A stretch of 64,000 bases of DNA. Origin: Parachlorella kessleri. Lineage: Eukaryota > Chlorophyta > Trebouxiophyceae > Chlorellales > Chlorellaceae. The DNA is taken from NCBI GenBank assembly GCA_001598975.1, contig BBXU01000291.1, forward strand, positions 42,672 through 106,671, given 5' to 3'. The notes beneath the pieces were generated by a model. It was given only the letters and a program-made list of their open reading frames with translations, ran no database searches and had not been told where the DNA came from. The position numbers and the translations under genes are program-made. Positions within the stretch are counted from its first letter, which is position 1. Each line of letters starts with the position of its first letter. Positions 36,697 to 49,863 of the stretch are shown one piece after another.

Positions 36697-39159
36697 ATGG
36701 CGAAAGGAAACCGCCATCAGTTGTGCTTTGGAAGCCTTCCTGACGAGTGCTTGGCCGAAATCTTCAGCTATCTACGCAACTTGGACATGCTCCTTGTCTG
36801 CAAGCGCTGGTAAGGCGGAGTTCGAGCCCACTGCGTAGTTCAGTTGTGTAGGCTGCAGTTAGACGTCCTCCTTGCGCGTGCAGGTGCCGGGTGGGCCTGG
36901 AGAACTGCCCTGCCTGGTGGCGGTCGGTGCAGGTTTTTGGCGGAGCTTACAGTTTGGAAGGTCCAACAACATGGGGCCTTAAGCAGAAGGACCGCAGCGA
37001 GGCAGTGCAGCTGTTACTACTGAAGCCTGCTATACTGGCTGGCTTTACAAAGGTGGCTCCCCACGTTCGGCAGCTCGACTTCAGCAACATCAACATTGAG
37101 CTGGTGCCTCTGATTCCCCAGCTGCTGGAAATGGCCGCTAGGTACAGCCTCAGGCTGGCGGGGTTAGAGCAGCCAATAGTACTGGCCGACAAAAAAGCCT
37201 GCGAAATGGCCCTTCAGGCAAGTACGCCAACTCTGTTGTCCACAGTTGCTTTTTGCTCAATGGGTTAAATGCCTTTCAGGCACACTACCAGCTCTTACGT
37301 GACGCAATCAACAACCGTCCAAGCAGCACAAGCAAGTCCTTGTGGTAGTTTATAGGTCGTTGACCACCACACAGAGCACTAGGCTTAAGGGCCTGCTTGC
37401 CCTGCAGGCTATTGGGGGCATGGGCGCCCTGAAGAGCCTTGTCTTCGACCCCATGTCACCACAACCTGGTGGTGTGCCATTGAGCTATCTAACCCCTCTG
37501 TCAGCACTTACCCAGCTGTGCCACCTGGACATGTGCCTTGTCGGCTGCCATGGCAGCCTGCCGCCCGCCATCCTGCCCCGCCTACAGTGCCTCACACACC
37601 TGGGCCTGGACTTCTGCGCCCCCACCAAGGGGCCACCGCAGCGGGTCAGCTGGGGCGGCGATGCTAATGGCAGTGCACGCCTGCATGTCCTGCGGCTCTG
37701 TAATGCCTGGCTGCCACCCGAGGAGGCTACCCTTGCCAGCCTTGGCCAACTGGAGGAGCTACAGTTGCTGGGGGACTGCTTCGTTCCAACGGCACTGCCC
37801 ACGGTCTTGCACAGCCTGTCAGGGCTGAAATGGCTAGAAGTAGAGGAGACCCGCAGGGAAGACAATGGACTCCCCCAAGGCTCCGCAGAGGATGGTGTCA
37901 GTGACGATCAGTGGTACCTGCAGCTGGCAGCCGGCTGCAGCCAGCTGCGCGGTCTAAGACTCCCCAGGGGAGCCGTGCTAGGGCTGGAGGTCCCACCTGG
38001 GGCGCTACAGCACCTGTCTACTTTGAGCATAGACGACCCGAATCGCACGCAGGATTTGCACATGGCTGGCTCATGGGCGAAACTGCCCTCACTGGAGTGC
38101 CTGCAGCTGGCAGGGTGGGTTGGCCAGGCTTACTATTTGTTGATGGCGGCAGGTTGTGCGCTCATAGAGTTGGGTACGAAATGTGCTAACGGGGTGCTGT
38201 GCTGGTGGGATGTTATTGTTTGCTGCCGGTGGCCCGCCAGTCGTGAAATCACGCTGACAGTGCCTCGGTGAGCATAGCAGTTGGTCTGAGTAAACAAACT
38301 GAAATTGGACGTTTGCAGTTTCTACTAGCAAGTCCGCTGGCTAATCTCCCGTTGTCAAAGATGACACCCTGCCCCGTTGGACTAGGCTTTCATCAAATTG
38401 CAGCTGAGTAGTCTCTGGTGGCGCAGCGGGCTTTGGGTCCTGAAGGGTAGCTATATCCTGAAATGCTGCAGGCTTTCGGTGCACGGTCTTACTTGCGCTA
38501 CAGAGGGCCTGACGGGCATCAAACGGCTGGACATGGGGGCTTTTGACTTGGCCTGGGAGCACTGTCAGCTGAGCTTCCCACACCTGACGTGGCTCGCTAT
38601 GAGCGACGGCAGCCTGCAATCGGTAAGCCGTGTGCACTATGAAGGCATCCTCCTTGTAGGTTGAAAGTTTGCTTTGCCCCTGCGGACTATGGACGGTTGC
38701 AGGCAAGATAGGCTGCCAGGCAGTGCTGCCCGCTGGAAGCCACGTTTACTGTTTGCATAGCAGCCTCAGCAGTTGTCGTTAGAGCCTTGAAAGCAAAGTT
38801 GAGCTCATGGAGCCGCCCCCCGCCGACTAGCTACACTGACTGTGCAGGGGCCCCCACCCAAGCGTATCCTGCGGCGGCTGCACCACCTGTCTGTGCACCC
38901 CTCCTCCATCCGCTCATTTGCCCGGCCGGCAGGGCTGCAGCAGCTCCCTAGGAACCTGTCCCAGGCAACCTCACTCAGGGTGCTGGACCTAAGCAATTGT
39001 GACCAGGTAATGCTGCGTGAGGTTGATGCTGATGCACTGGAGCAGCTGAAGAGCCTCAGGCGCCTTGAGGTAAATGAATACCAGCGGCAAGAGGTCATGG
39101 AGTTCTTGCGCAAGCAGCTGCCAGAGCTGGAGATTGTCGAGGTTGAGCTTGAACCTTGA
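36697..39159 (+). CDS. F-box/leucine-rich-repeat protein, copy 4 (intact)
   Basis: Exons 36697-36809, 36884-37217, 37408-38114, 38427-38622 and 38848-39159 close in phase to 553 residues. The N-terminal F-box is GSLPDECLAEIFSYL, LLVCKRWCRVGL, WWRSVQV. Leucine-rich repeats follow (HVRQLDFSNINIE, LTQLCHLDMCLVGC, LQCLTHLGLDF, LSGLKWLEVEE, ATSLRVLDLSNCDQV) and the tail is acidic (LELEIVEV-like). It is the functional partner of pseudogene copy 3. Intron 2 has a GC donor (gcaagt at 37218). Family role: substrate adaptor of an SCF ubiquitin ligase; the substrate is unknown. Confidence 0.9.
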
Positions 39160-40087
39160 CTTGTGCTGCAGTAGATATACCCTGCAGCTGACAAAGTGGG
39201 TCCTGGGTGACTAGCTGTACAAGTGCATGGTAGCAGAGTATGATGATCATCCGAGCTGGGGCGGCCTGAAGCGTTTTTGCCCTTTGGGCACTTCAGTGTT
39301 TGACTGGAAGCGGGGAGACTGGCTGAAGCCCTGAAAACCCTCTGACATGTCCTGCCTTCATAATGGCCTTATAATTTTGCAACAATCTCCTCGCCCTATA
39401 GTGCTTGCTGCTGATGTTACCAGCATTGCCTCGATGATTCTACTACTGCAACAGCCTGGCAAGCAAAGGGATATACCCTGCAGGAGGGTGCCTCGCCCAT
39501 ATCCTGAGGTGGGCTTCATGGGCCATGTCCACATATGTTGCCATGGCTGCCATGCATGGCTTCTGAGTTGCCATGTACACAACTCCTGACAGCAATGGCG
39601 GCGGTCTTAGCTTTAACGCAGTGTCAGCTTCGGTCGTGGCTTCCCAGACCCGAGTAGTACCCTCTACAATGGAGTGAGGATGCTCTCACCTTCGCCGTGG
39701 AAACTCAACCCATTACTTTTGCCGGCCCTTATTTGGCATACAACCACCAATATCAAGCCAAGCAAGGACCAGCCAAGTTGCTTTTTCTACTCTGAACATC
39801 AACACATATTTGCTTTCGGTTTCTGGTTTTGGTTGCAGAGTCAAACTGCCAAGGTACGGCCGTGCATAGGTGCTGCATGCACGCAGTTTCGTCATGCAGG
39901 CCACCCCTGGCATGGGTGGCCTACTGGAGTAATAACACACCACAACGAGATGGGACATATACTGTATAGCCAATTGCACTGTATGCTATGAAAACACCTT
40001 GGTGCAGCTGCCAGCAAGCCTTGGTGGACGTGAAGCAGGTGCACCAAGAAGGCTGACCTGGCCCATGACAGCCCCTTCCTGGTGCAG
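39160..40087. other. Intergenic after the F-box array
   Basis: About 930 bp. The first ~400 bp are a diverged copy of the sequence after F-box copy 3, marking the right edge of the duplication. The remainder has no recognised feature before the crystallin-like gene. Confidence 0.5.
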
Positions 40088-41020
40088 ATGAACAAGACCC
40101 TGTGCCTGGTGGCGATCCTGCTGACAGCCTGGGCCGCAACGGCGTCTGCAAGTGTAAGTTGCCCTGACATTAGGGGACAGGCCATGCATCCTCACTGCAT
40201 GGCTGAAGTAGCCAGCCTCTATAAAACAATGTTGAGGAAGGGTCGTTCACAGTTGTAGTTGGTGGCAATCACCCGCCTGCAAGCTCGGCTGTCATCGTCC
40301 CAAGCGCTGTTGATGCCAAGAAAACCAGCGTATTGACTTCACAAGGCGTGTTTGTGCTTGCAAGGCAATGTTCACCACCGCATGACTGTTGTGATGGGCG
40401 TGCAGGGCTGCACCCTTTATGTTGACTACAACCAGGGCGGCTCGTCCAAGTACTTGGCTGCTGGTGATTACCCAAACCTGCCTCAAGCGGGTTTCCCAAA
40501 TGACAACCTCAGCAGTGTGAACTGCGACAGCAGCTGTACCATTGTGAGTTATGCGCTGGCACATGTTGTCACATTTTCTGTGGGCAGGTTTGTTTATCTG
40601 CTAAAGATAAGGGGTGTGCTCTCACCCCGAGAGTCCAAGGGTGCATTCCCGCCTGGCTTGTGTCGCTAAACACCGCAGGTAACACAATAGCAGGCCGCAG
40701 ACTTCGACCATAGGAGTAATGCCTATACCCACCTGCACCAGTGGCTTGATGCGTTCCGCTGCTTGTACAGCCTTTGCCACTAGCCATTGCCCATTGAATG
40801 TCCACCTGCCGTGCAGGTCCTTCCCTAGTGGTCTCTTGGTAGTTAAGACGTCCATCAGGTGCTCGCTGATGGGCAGCTGCACTAAGCATGCCTTCGCCCT
40901 GTGCAGGAAGTCTACCAGGACTACAACCTCCAGGGGCGCCATGTGGGGCTCAGCAGTGGCAACTGGAACGTGCCCACCGACCTCAACGACCAGGCCTCCT
41001 CAGTGAGCATCATGTGCTAG
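40088..41020 (+). CDS. Small secreted beta/gamma-crystallin-like protein
   Basis: Three exons, 40088-40153, 40406-40543 and 40907-41020, all phase 0, give 105 residues. The first exon is a signal peptide (MNKTLCLVAILLTAWAATAS). The remaining ~83 residues form one beta/gamma-crystallin-type domain of two Greek-key motifs: CTLYVDYNQGGSSKYLAAGD ends in NDNLSSV, and CTIEVYQDYNLQGRHVGLSS ends in NDQASSV. Each half thus carries the (N/D)(N/D)xx(S/T)S signature that in this family makes a double-clamp calcium site. Four or more cysteines suggest disulfides. Such microbial domains bind Ca2+, act in cell-surface matrices, or resemble small protease inhibitors or antimicrobials; which applies here cannot be told. 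The exon boundary falls between the two motifs, as in animal crystallins. Confidence 0.75.
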
Positions 41021-41462
41021 GCGCTGGCTACAGCCCGGAATGCAGCCACGCTCCTGCAATATCAGGCTTGAAGCGGACAGGAGTATTGTTGGGTGCCTAG
41101 AAGGTTCTGGGTGCGGCTGGTGTGCACTTGGCCGAGGGGCGTGGAGATCTCCAAGAGTGTGAGGTGCCCTGGTAGCGCCTGTCTCCTGGACGGGTGGCTA
41201 TTTTTCAACCACTCAAGTAGGAGATGGAGCACATTACCAGCACCAGCCTGTTGCACATTTTGATACCAAATCTGTGCGACATGCTGACAGCGGCATCACA
41301 AGAAGCTGACATGGCTGTCGAATGTGTCAAAGTCGGTCCTTTCATGTCAGAATTCATCACACCACCCATCAGACTGGGTACAGAGAAGACACTCAAACTC
41401 TGGACAGCATCAGTCTGCCTATACTTGGACACAGACCCATCAAAAACTCCTTGGCCTCGCTT
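41021..41462. other. Convergent 3' spacer
   Basis: About 440 bp between the stops of the crystallin-like gene (plus) and the EH-domain gene (minus). No feature is recognised. Confidence 0.5.
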
Positions 41463-44400
41463 CTAGAACGCAGTCCAGCCCTCGTCAGACGCTGCTGGCG
41501 CTGCGGCAGCTGCGGTGGTACTGTGCACCTGGCTCTTGACAACAACTTCCTCGCCGCCACTTGCTGGCATGGGGGCAGCTGCTGGCGACTTGGGTACCCC
41601 ACCATTCTCTGCTGGCAGCTGGATAGACGACGCGGCGGCCCTGGGGGCCTCTTGTGCTGAAGGAGAGTCCAGCGCAAGCGACCCAAAGCCTGCACAACCA
41701 TGCTAATCTAGTTGACCATGTTGCTCCTCGAAGGATCATTGGTCTTGCAACTTGCCAAGCTGTGCAGCATCGTGCCTACACATTGCAGCGCACTGTGATA
41801 GCCTGAAATGCATGCAGCGTGCCACCTCCCCCACGCCATGCACACAAGCAGCTGAGGAACCCACCTTCTGCAAAGGCATCCAGAGCAGCAGGGGCAGCTG
41901 CAGGCGATTTGGTCTCCAGGACTGGAGCACCAGCAGCTGCGGGGCCGTCAAATGTGACCGCAAACTGCTCGGCCAGGGAGGAGCCCTGCTTGCTGGGAGG
42001 CAGGGAGCCAGCCTTTGAGCCCGGCCTAGAGCCTGCACGAAACACAGCACCCTCCCTGGCTTACTCAGATCCTTCGACAACCCAGCGCCACACTCTGGCA
42101 AGCAAGTTTTATTGATGCTCCAAGGTCGGCCGAAGTCAACTTGTATCAACCCAGACGACTCAGCAGTCACGCGGTGCGCGTTTTTCTTCAGTTCCGTACG
42201 GCACTGCACCCCACCTGTGAGCGCCTCAGCAATAGCGGACGCCAGCACCCCCGCTTCTGCTGCCGCCTGCACCGCCTCTTCCTCCGCAGCTAGCGAAGCA
42301 CGCTTGCCTAAAGGTGTCGTCAAAGCTGCGTCACAAGGATAACATGAGGAGGGGCGGGTAAAGGCCAGCCATCGCACAACATGGGGAACTGCTGCCATAG
42401 CAACTCCTATAGGCAAAGATTAGCCCCCAAACACCACTGGGCACAGGCAGGCAACCGCCTGAGTGTCACCCTGAGCTACCCAGCAATGCTGCCTACGGGT
42501 GATGTGACATGCCTGCCTGCATGCGCTACCGCACGCAGCCAATTGTCCATCAGCACAAGCGCACCTTCACCGTCTGCCTGGGCTGCCGCGTCGCTGGGCC
42601 CCCTTGAGGGTCCCCTGCTGCCCACAGGCACTGCTGCTGCAGCAGCAGGGCTGCCACCCGCAGATGAGGTTTTTGCCGGGCTGGCCCCGTCCACCACTTG
42701 CTCCGCTTGGGCCCCGGCAGGAGCGCCTGCCGGCGCTGCGGTCACAGCCCCATCCGCATCAGCCCCAGCGGAATCCTCCCTGGCTACCACGTCCACAGCT
42801 GATGCTGCTGCAGTGCTTGCCGCAGCGTCCGCGGCAGCAGGGACTGCCTCAGCAAGGTCCTCCTGGTGCTCCTCGGACTCTTCCCCAACGCCCTCCTCCG
42901 CAGCTGCGGCCGCCAGTGCGGGCGAGGTGAAGGTTGTCAGCCGGGTGTCCGCAGGCAGGGCACTCACGATCTTGAAGCCTGTAAGGGAGGGTATGTTACA
43001 AAGGCGCCTTCCATGGATCTACCAACTAGTTGCTCCGAGACAATCGCAATGCGTGGAACTGCCAATGCCTGTAGTCCCTGCGAGCGAGCTAAACAGCTAC
43101 TTTCCGTGCCTTGGCATGCCGCAGCTGCATTGACAGGGACCATAGAGGTGCGGCAAGCACGCTGAGTGGCGGCCTGCAACATGGTGGTGCACCAGGGTGG
43201 CTGATCCCGCTTTCACCAATCGAATCGCAAGGACACCGAAGCATCTCCTGCAGCCAACAGACCCCAGCACAGCCAACAAAGCAGGGCTACTAGAAACTCG
43301 CCAGCTCACCATCATCCTTGAAGTCTCCCCAGCTTTCGGCCCCCGCCACCAGGAGCTCGTCATACTTGAAAGCTGCTGGCTCGCGCTTGATGGTGGCCAG
43401 CGCCTCGGCAGGCAGGGGCACCATGGCCTGCAGACATGAGGCCGCCACATTTTGCCACGCTGGTCAACAGGCGGCCCTCGCACGACCTGACCGAGAGCAC
43501 AGCACAGATGACTACGATTCGCAAGTCAGTTGCCAACGCCCCGCGCCTTTCGGGCTGCAAGGCAGCTTGGTAGCGGCTTCCCCGAGGGCTATTCCTGCCG
43601 GAGAACTACTGAACACACTGCTATGTCCATCACCACCCAGCGCCCACCTGTTTGGCTGCATCATAGAGCTTGTTGTATAGCGGTGCCAGCTGCCTCAGCA
43701 GTGCCACCACCACATCGCCCTCCTTGCCAGCCTGCACCAACACAGCACACCAGGCATGCTTGATGCCCCACCTGCCAGGGCATGCACGCTGCACTGCCCA
43801 TGCATAGGTGACGGTGTGGTGCAGCAGGCCAATCTGCAGTCGCAAGCTGACAAACTGCTTGCACCGCTCACCCTGGCTCAGAATCTAATCTCGCACTCTT
43901 CAAATGCCATCCTCCACCCTGCATGCCAACTGTTGCACGCCGGCCAGTGGTCCCGTGCCGCTAACATCCCCCCCGGCACAGGCACCTCCACTCTCACTGG
44001 GACCCACCTCTGCGGCCATCTTGTCCACTTGCTCTCGCAGGGGGGCCACCTGCCCGTCCACCGCCGCTGCAACCGCTTTCAGTGCCTCGATGTGCCCGCT
44101 CAGCTCGCCCCGCTGGCGCTCCACAGCGTCGGCTACTGCTTGCAGCTCCTCCCGCCGCACGGTCAGCGCTGCTATCTCCTGCGGGCCAGGCAGTCAGCAG
44201 GGTGCATGAGGGCAACGCGACAGAATAGCACAGCTCCAGCCACGGTATATAGGTCCTCCACGATAAGGTCAGCACTGCAGTCCTGCAGGGGAGACCAACA
44301 CTTGCGGCCAGCTAGGTGGCTGCGTGACTCTTGTTGCACACGGCCATTGCTTTACAAACAAAACCTCACCCACTTGTGCACGCTTCCACCTATGGATCGC

Positions 44401-47400
44401 TTACCCTCGCCTTGTATCCTGCCCGTGCCCCCGCACGTCCTTCACCTCTCGCGCCCGTCATCCATTTTAGGTTTCACCTTTGCAGCCTAGCACACCAATG
44501 CAGAACCCTGACTCAGAAGGCCCCCTTTCATGCTCTTACTCCTACAAGCCACCATACCTGGTTGAGCGCCTCGCACTCCCCCCTCTCCCGCTGCTCCCAC
44601 TGCGGGTCCACGCTCTCCAGCTGCTCCACCATCGCACGCAGGCTGTCCAGCTTGGCGGCCAGGGCAGCCTTCTCCTCCTGGACCTGCACCCACGACCTTA
44701 CGTGCTTGTGCAAGGACGACTGACACCTAACGGCAGGGGGCTCGCAGGAGGAGCCACCTCTGCACCGCACCGCATGTCCTGCTGAGTGCCGGCGCCAGCA
44801 ACACGTTCCTCCTGCCCAATCTCTGTGATAACAAGATGCGGGAGAATGTACGAGGCCGGCAGTCCGGCACATGACCGCTCAGCGCACCACAATGCAGGCT
44901 GGTCAGTAGCTAGGCGGGTCCAGCAGACAAGCGCAGACTTTCTTCCTAAACCCACGATCGGCATGCCAAACGTGCTGCCTTGGCGTGGCTGCTCCCCAAA
45001 TCGAAGTTTGACTCCCTTTTGCACTACGCGGGCTGCCCCCGACACCAGTTTGCACAAAATTGCAGGGCCGCCATCCACTCCAGTCATCACTAGCACAAAT
45101 ACCCCACCCACTCTCCTGCCCACCTTCTTGAGTGCCTCAACCAGCGGCGCATTCTGCGCGTGCTTGACGCTGAACTCCGCATATGCTCGGTTATAGTCTG
45201 CCTCCATGCGCTCTGCTTCGACACGCTCCATCTCACACCTGCGCCCGTACATCACCAACACTGCCTCACAACTACGCCTCAGTGCAGCCCATGGACGAGC
45301 GTGATCGCATAAGCCTGGCTAAAGTCAGCCCCTCCGCTGTGCTCCCGGCCACAGCTGCGGACCCACTTAGAATAGCCGCTTGGCCACACATGATGATGTC
45401 AACACGATATAACTCACAGGAGTTGCTATTGTCGGCCTTAACGAGCAAGCCCCAGCTGGATGTTGTGCTGCTGTAATCACCGCCACAACCGTGCTCCCAA
45501 GAAGCATTGGCTCCCGCCCATGTCCACTCACTCCTGACTTGTGCTAACCCTCCAATCCTCCCACAGCAGCCACCCCATTTTCTAACTCCTCACCAATCCG
45601 CACGTACCTCTGCTGCGCCTCCACAACTGCCCGCGTGACCTTGCTCTGCGCCAGCCGAAGCTCCGCCAGGGACGCGGTGAAGAAGTCGCGCTTAGCCTGG
45701 CTGGCCGCACGCTCCTCCTCTGCCTGCAACACACAGCAAGAAGGACCGCATATAGAGGCATGCTGAGTTGCCGCTGTAGTACCCAAACGGACTGCTCCAT
45801 ACGCTGAGGTGTTGGCCAGGAGGCCGACTCCGGTACTTAGGGGGTACTATGGGTATCGCCCAGCTACAGCCGACGGAGCAACACACCAAATGCACTATCA
45901 CCGTCGTACAGCACGCTATCCATGGGGTTTGTTCATTTTTGGTTCTCCACCAATCAGGGATATCATCACCAATCAATGGCAACACCGTGATGAACAACTG
46001 CCACCGCTAATGTCACTCAATGCAGCACCAGGCAGAATCCATCACCCACCACAGCCTCTTCCCCCTCTCACCTCTCTGCAGTTACCCTATATGCAAGCGC
46101 CACTTTGGGATTGGTGGTGCTGTGGTACAGTGTACAGCCTCCCTCCGCACCTTTTTCCGCTCCGCCTCCTGTTTGAGCGCCGCCTCCCTCTCTGACTCAA
46201 TGCGCAGGCGCTCAGATGCGTCTAGTGCTGCGATACGCCCAGCCTCAAACGTGGGTACCTGCTTCAGCAATCAAAGGCCTTGATGAAGCAGTGGAGTCCT
46301 GGCAGCATGACATATAACAAAAGGTAGGTCCTGCTAGGTACCATCGCAGGATCAGCAAATGGGTTCTCAAAATGAATCATCTGAACTGGCCTAACACCCT
46401 TATGTACTAGGGACGGCAGGCAAGACACTGTGGATCATCTTGATTACACGCATGCGCACCTGGGACGGGAAAGAGCCCACAGCAGGGGCCTTGGCAGGGG
46501 CTTGGTAGACTGCTCGAGGCATCAATGGCGGCACCGCCAAGCTAGACTGATAGATGTCCTGAGGCGTGCCCTGCAGCCCAAAGCGAGCACCAGAAGATCA
46601 GAACCAGCAACAGGAACAACAGCCCTTGTTGTCTTGGATTTTGCCTAAGAACCACAACGAGCCCAGGACGATGCACACAAGGTAGAATCCCTGGAAGATC
46701 AGACAGCACTGTTGTATAAACATCCTGGGGTCAAGCCAAGGCACTGACCATCATGGAGCTGATGTTCACGGTTCCTGCAACGGGTGGGAACTGGCCCGGC
46801 GGCACGCGCGGCGGCAACGGGATGCCACGCTTCACGCACTCAATCATATACAGTGCCTGCACAGCAACCACGTAGCCAGAGGTGGACCCTGGGGAACCTT
46901 CTGGCAATGCCGTGCCAATGGGACCGCAACCAAACACTCCGTCTGTTTGCTTTGCACTCCACCAACTATCAAGCATGGACGGCAGGGCGAGCGGACAAGG
47001 TTATTGCCACTCCCTGCATCAGCTATCGCCAGCCCCAGTACATGCAGTCGAATCAGCAAGACTGCCAGCATGCCCAGCAGCAGGCTGCAACAGCATGCAT
47101 CACCTCACCCTCACCTGCACAAATTGGTGCCTGCTCAGCTGGCCGGCATCACCCGCCACCAGGTCCCACACGGTTTTCAAAATCTCCTTGGGCAGACCGC
47201 TCTGCATGAACGCCCCAAAGCAGTCCACGCCCTGCAAGCAGTCCACACCATTGGTTGCCCCTGCTGATGGCAGGCAGGTGCCGGCTGGGCAACCCTGCCT
47301 CATCGGCATTACCAGCATGAACAGCAGAGCTAAGCAAATTCAGGTCAAGAAGACAAATGCAACCGCAGCTGGCGCTACTCACTGCGAACACTCTAAATGA

Positions 47401-48360
47401 GTTACCTTGCCTTCAGGGGCCACCCTAAGGCTCAGGCTATATCTCCAACCCATGCCATACTTTTCCAGGACTGCCGGGCACAGCAAGTGTGCAGAGGGGC
47501 TTGCCCACCCCTCCAGCTGGAGCGCAGCCCCCACTCACTGTGACGTAGCCATCTCTGTCCGCATCCAGCTGCGTGAAGGCAGCCTGGAAAGCGTTGGCCT
47601 GTTCAGCAGTAAGCGGCGGGTACACCAATGCTCCAGGTGCTGCTAGCACGGCTGCAGCTGGGCCCGCTCCAGGGTACCCCGGCCTTGCTGAGGCAGCTGG
47701 CGCCAGCGGTGGTGCCCTTGCTGGCGCCGCTGCTGCCGTGGTGGGAACGTCAATGCCCTTGGGGATGGCCAGCCCTTGCATGGCGGGCGGCTGGATAGGT
47801 CCTCCCAGCCCGTTCACCAGGCGCATGGCTTGCGCATCGTCCAGCACACCATTGTTGCTCTGCTACAGGGGTGCAAAGACATGCCATCATAACAAGTGTC
47901 TGTATAGTCTTGGAGCCGGTAGCGGTTGGGCGAGTGTATCTCCACCAAAGCTAGACAACGCTGTAGAAGCCAAGCACCAGCGGCTGCTGCTTCTACTGCT
48001 TCGCCAGCGTTCTGCTCCTGCCGCTCACCTGAGCGAGTGACACCAGTTTCATAGCGGTGTAGAACTCCTGGCGAGCCAAGGCGGGCCTGTCGCCAGCTAC
48101 ATACTGCCACACCTGCAACCCAATGCCAGCTAGCCTACGTCATGTGCCGCCTACATGCCTCTGTATAGAGTCAAGCTCGTATGGACTTTGGAGTTGGGAA
48201 AGTCGTTGAGACGCACCTTGAAGAGGGTGGGGTTCTGCGGCAGGCCGGATCGCAGGAAGAACTGCACCGCCTCAGGCCCTGACAGCACTCCATCCTTATC
48301 CTGATCCGCAATAGAGAACCACTGGTTGTACAGGTCCAGCTCTCCTCTGATCTCTGCCAT
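41463..48360 (-). CDS. EPS15/Pan1-like endocytic protein with two EH domains
   Basis: Seventeen exons on the minus strand: 48360-48217, 48112-48029, 47859-47539, 47231-47115, 46856-46749, 46570-46460, 46258-46151, 45723-45608, 45238-45124, 44683-44558, 44178-44008, 43731-43648, 43427-43310, 42978-42565, 42307-42215, 42032-41865, 41689-41463. All phases close to give 874 residues. EH domain 1 is residues 1-80 (WFSIADQDKDGVLSGPEAV, VWQYVAG). EH domain 2 is about 150-245 (FTQLDADRDGYVTG, TVWDLVAGDAGQLSRHQFV). Each has an EF-hand-like loop and the Trp of the NPF-binding pocket. A coiled coil follows (about 300-560; EAGRIAALDASERLRIESER, RREELQAVADAVERQRGEL), then an Ala-rich acidic tail and the C terminus SDEGWTAF, where DxGWxxF is typical of EPS15-type proteins. 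Role by family: clathrin-mediated endocytosis scaffold (AtEH/Pan1 of the TPLATE complex). A short upstream exon cannot be excluded. Confidence 0.9.
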
Positions 48361-49863
48361 TGTTTGCTGGCCGATCAACAAGGGTGGTTGGCTTACTACT
48401 GACAAGGCCAGCAGGCCAAGACAGAAGCAGTAACCTGCAATAAGCTTATGTAGCACAGATTAGGCTTGCAACCATCTTTGCCAAGCTTGGGCTTTGGAGC
48501 TTCGTCCATGCGCTTCCCGCCATCGGCTGTGCTGCAGACATGTGCAGATGTCACCCAGCCTGGCAGGGCACGCTCGTAAGATAGCAGGGTTTCTAAATGT
48601 GGGAAGCACATCAGTCGTGGTCAGGCCCGTGCATAAGATACGGGAAGGAGCAAACTCAGAGCTGCACTACGGAACCGAGGATACGCCATAGTCCAGTGGA
48701 TGTTTCATATTTTGGTAGGTAGGTTGGCTCAATCGTTGAATGAATGCAATCTGGCAGATCCGCAGTGTAAGTAGCTGTATAGGATGTTCACCATGCTGTG
48801 CACCCAGCATTAAGTAAGTAGCTGTGCTAACTGCCAACTTGTACTGGCCATTGAGTGTTCACTATTAGCATGGGTGGCAGGTAGTGCGAACAGGGAGTGA
48901 GTTGAGCTGGACTGACAGGGCTGGATGCAGAATGTGCCTGAGATTACACAGATCTGGCTGATTCCCACCGTTTCTACCTGATAATGGTAGTAGGCAATGT
49001 CAACAGGGTAGTGGGTGGATGAAGTGCATTTACAATTCCTGTCGTTCAGCCCCGGCTAGTGCTTAGGGGTGGTACTTGGAATCTTTTAGTTTGTCAGCAT
49101 AGTGTCTCCTGCCTCTCAACTAACCCTACTGCGGGGGACTCAAGGGCAGCATGGTGAGGTGTCAGTTACTGCTGCGACGAGACTTCATGACAGGTGTACT
49201 AGCCGGTGCTAGTCTTACTGATCAGGCTGCTCACGCCATTATTGCAAATTGGCTACAAGCATTAGAAAGACACCATGATTACGAATTCCAAGGAATAAAA
49301 CTGGAATCAAAACAGTGTTGACTGCTCTTCTCTGGCAACGTCAGCCTTTTGCCTAGAACACAAATATCAGGGATACACTGATGGGTAGTCAGGAGGTGGA
49401 AAATGTTCAGAAACCTGATACCTGGGCCAACAATCAAACTAGCAGGCAGAACACACCGATACCAGAGCCAAGTACCATGCCCAATGCTGACGCACTGATA
49501 CACAGCGTATGTGCACATCAGAGCCACATGCAACCAAGGGCAAGCTGATAGCGATTCACCAGTTCAACCATGCTATTTAGCAGCGCCATCTGTTACAAAC
49601 GCATTGTACATTAGCCCTACACTCACGACGGGCAGCATCTGTCCAACAGAGGAGGCGCAATCTGCACCACTACCACGCCCAGAGATATCCATACGCCAGC
49701 CAACCCCAAGCAACTAGATGGGACAACCCAACCACAGCACCCCCATCACATTGCCCTGTCAAATACACAGGACACATGCAAAATGGACAGTACCTCCCAA
49801 ACAGACAGACATCCCATGTGGGAAGCCCTGTCCTTCACCGACACAGCAGCAGCACCACTACAC
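48361..49863. other. Intergenic between two minus-strand genes
   Basis: About 1.5 kb of lower-GC sequence holding the EH gene promoter and the RbcS 3' UTR. It contains one copy of a short dispersed repeat (48872-48923, matching 54755-54808) and a 28-bp segment (49133-49160) resembling 17861-17886. No coding exon is recognised. Confidence 0.5.
48872..48923. repeat. Short dispersed repeat, copy 1
   Basis: The segment gggtggcaggtagtgcgaac at 48872 and actgacagggctg at 48911 match, with similar spacing, 54755-54808 in an intron of the antiporter gene. It may be a remnant of a short mobile or duplicated element. Confidence 0.45.

Larger units (their letters stand above)
25571..39600 (+). repeat. 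Tandem array of four F-box/LRR gene units
   Basis: Start codons at 25902, 29456, 33135 and 36697 give unit lengths of 3554, 3679 and 3562 bp. All units share a five-exon plan. Units 1 and 2 share upstream sequence (25571-25900 with 29081-29455, including a near-identical block around 25749-25812 and 29280-29342). Units 3 and 4 share theirs (about 33000-33134 with 36560-36696) and their downstream sequence (about 35640-35960 with 39250-39550). This indicates segmental duplication in two pairs. Confidence 0.9.

Noticed and set aside
42381..43133. 250-residue Ala/Pro-rich plus-strand frame
   Set aside because: Antisense shadow of the Ala-rich tail exon of the EH-domain gene, whose phases close on the other strand.
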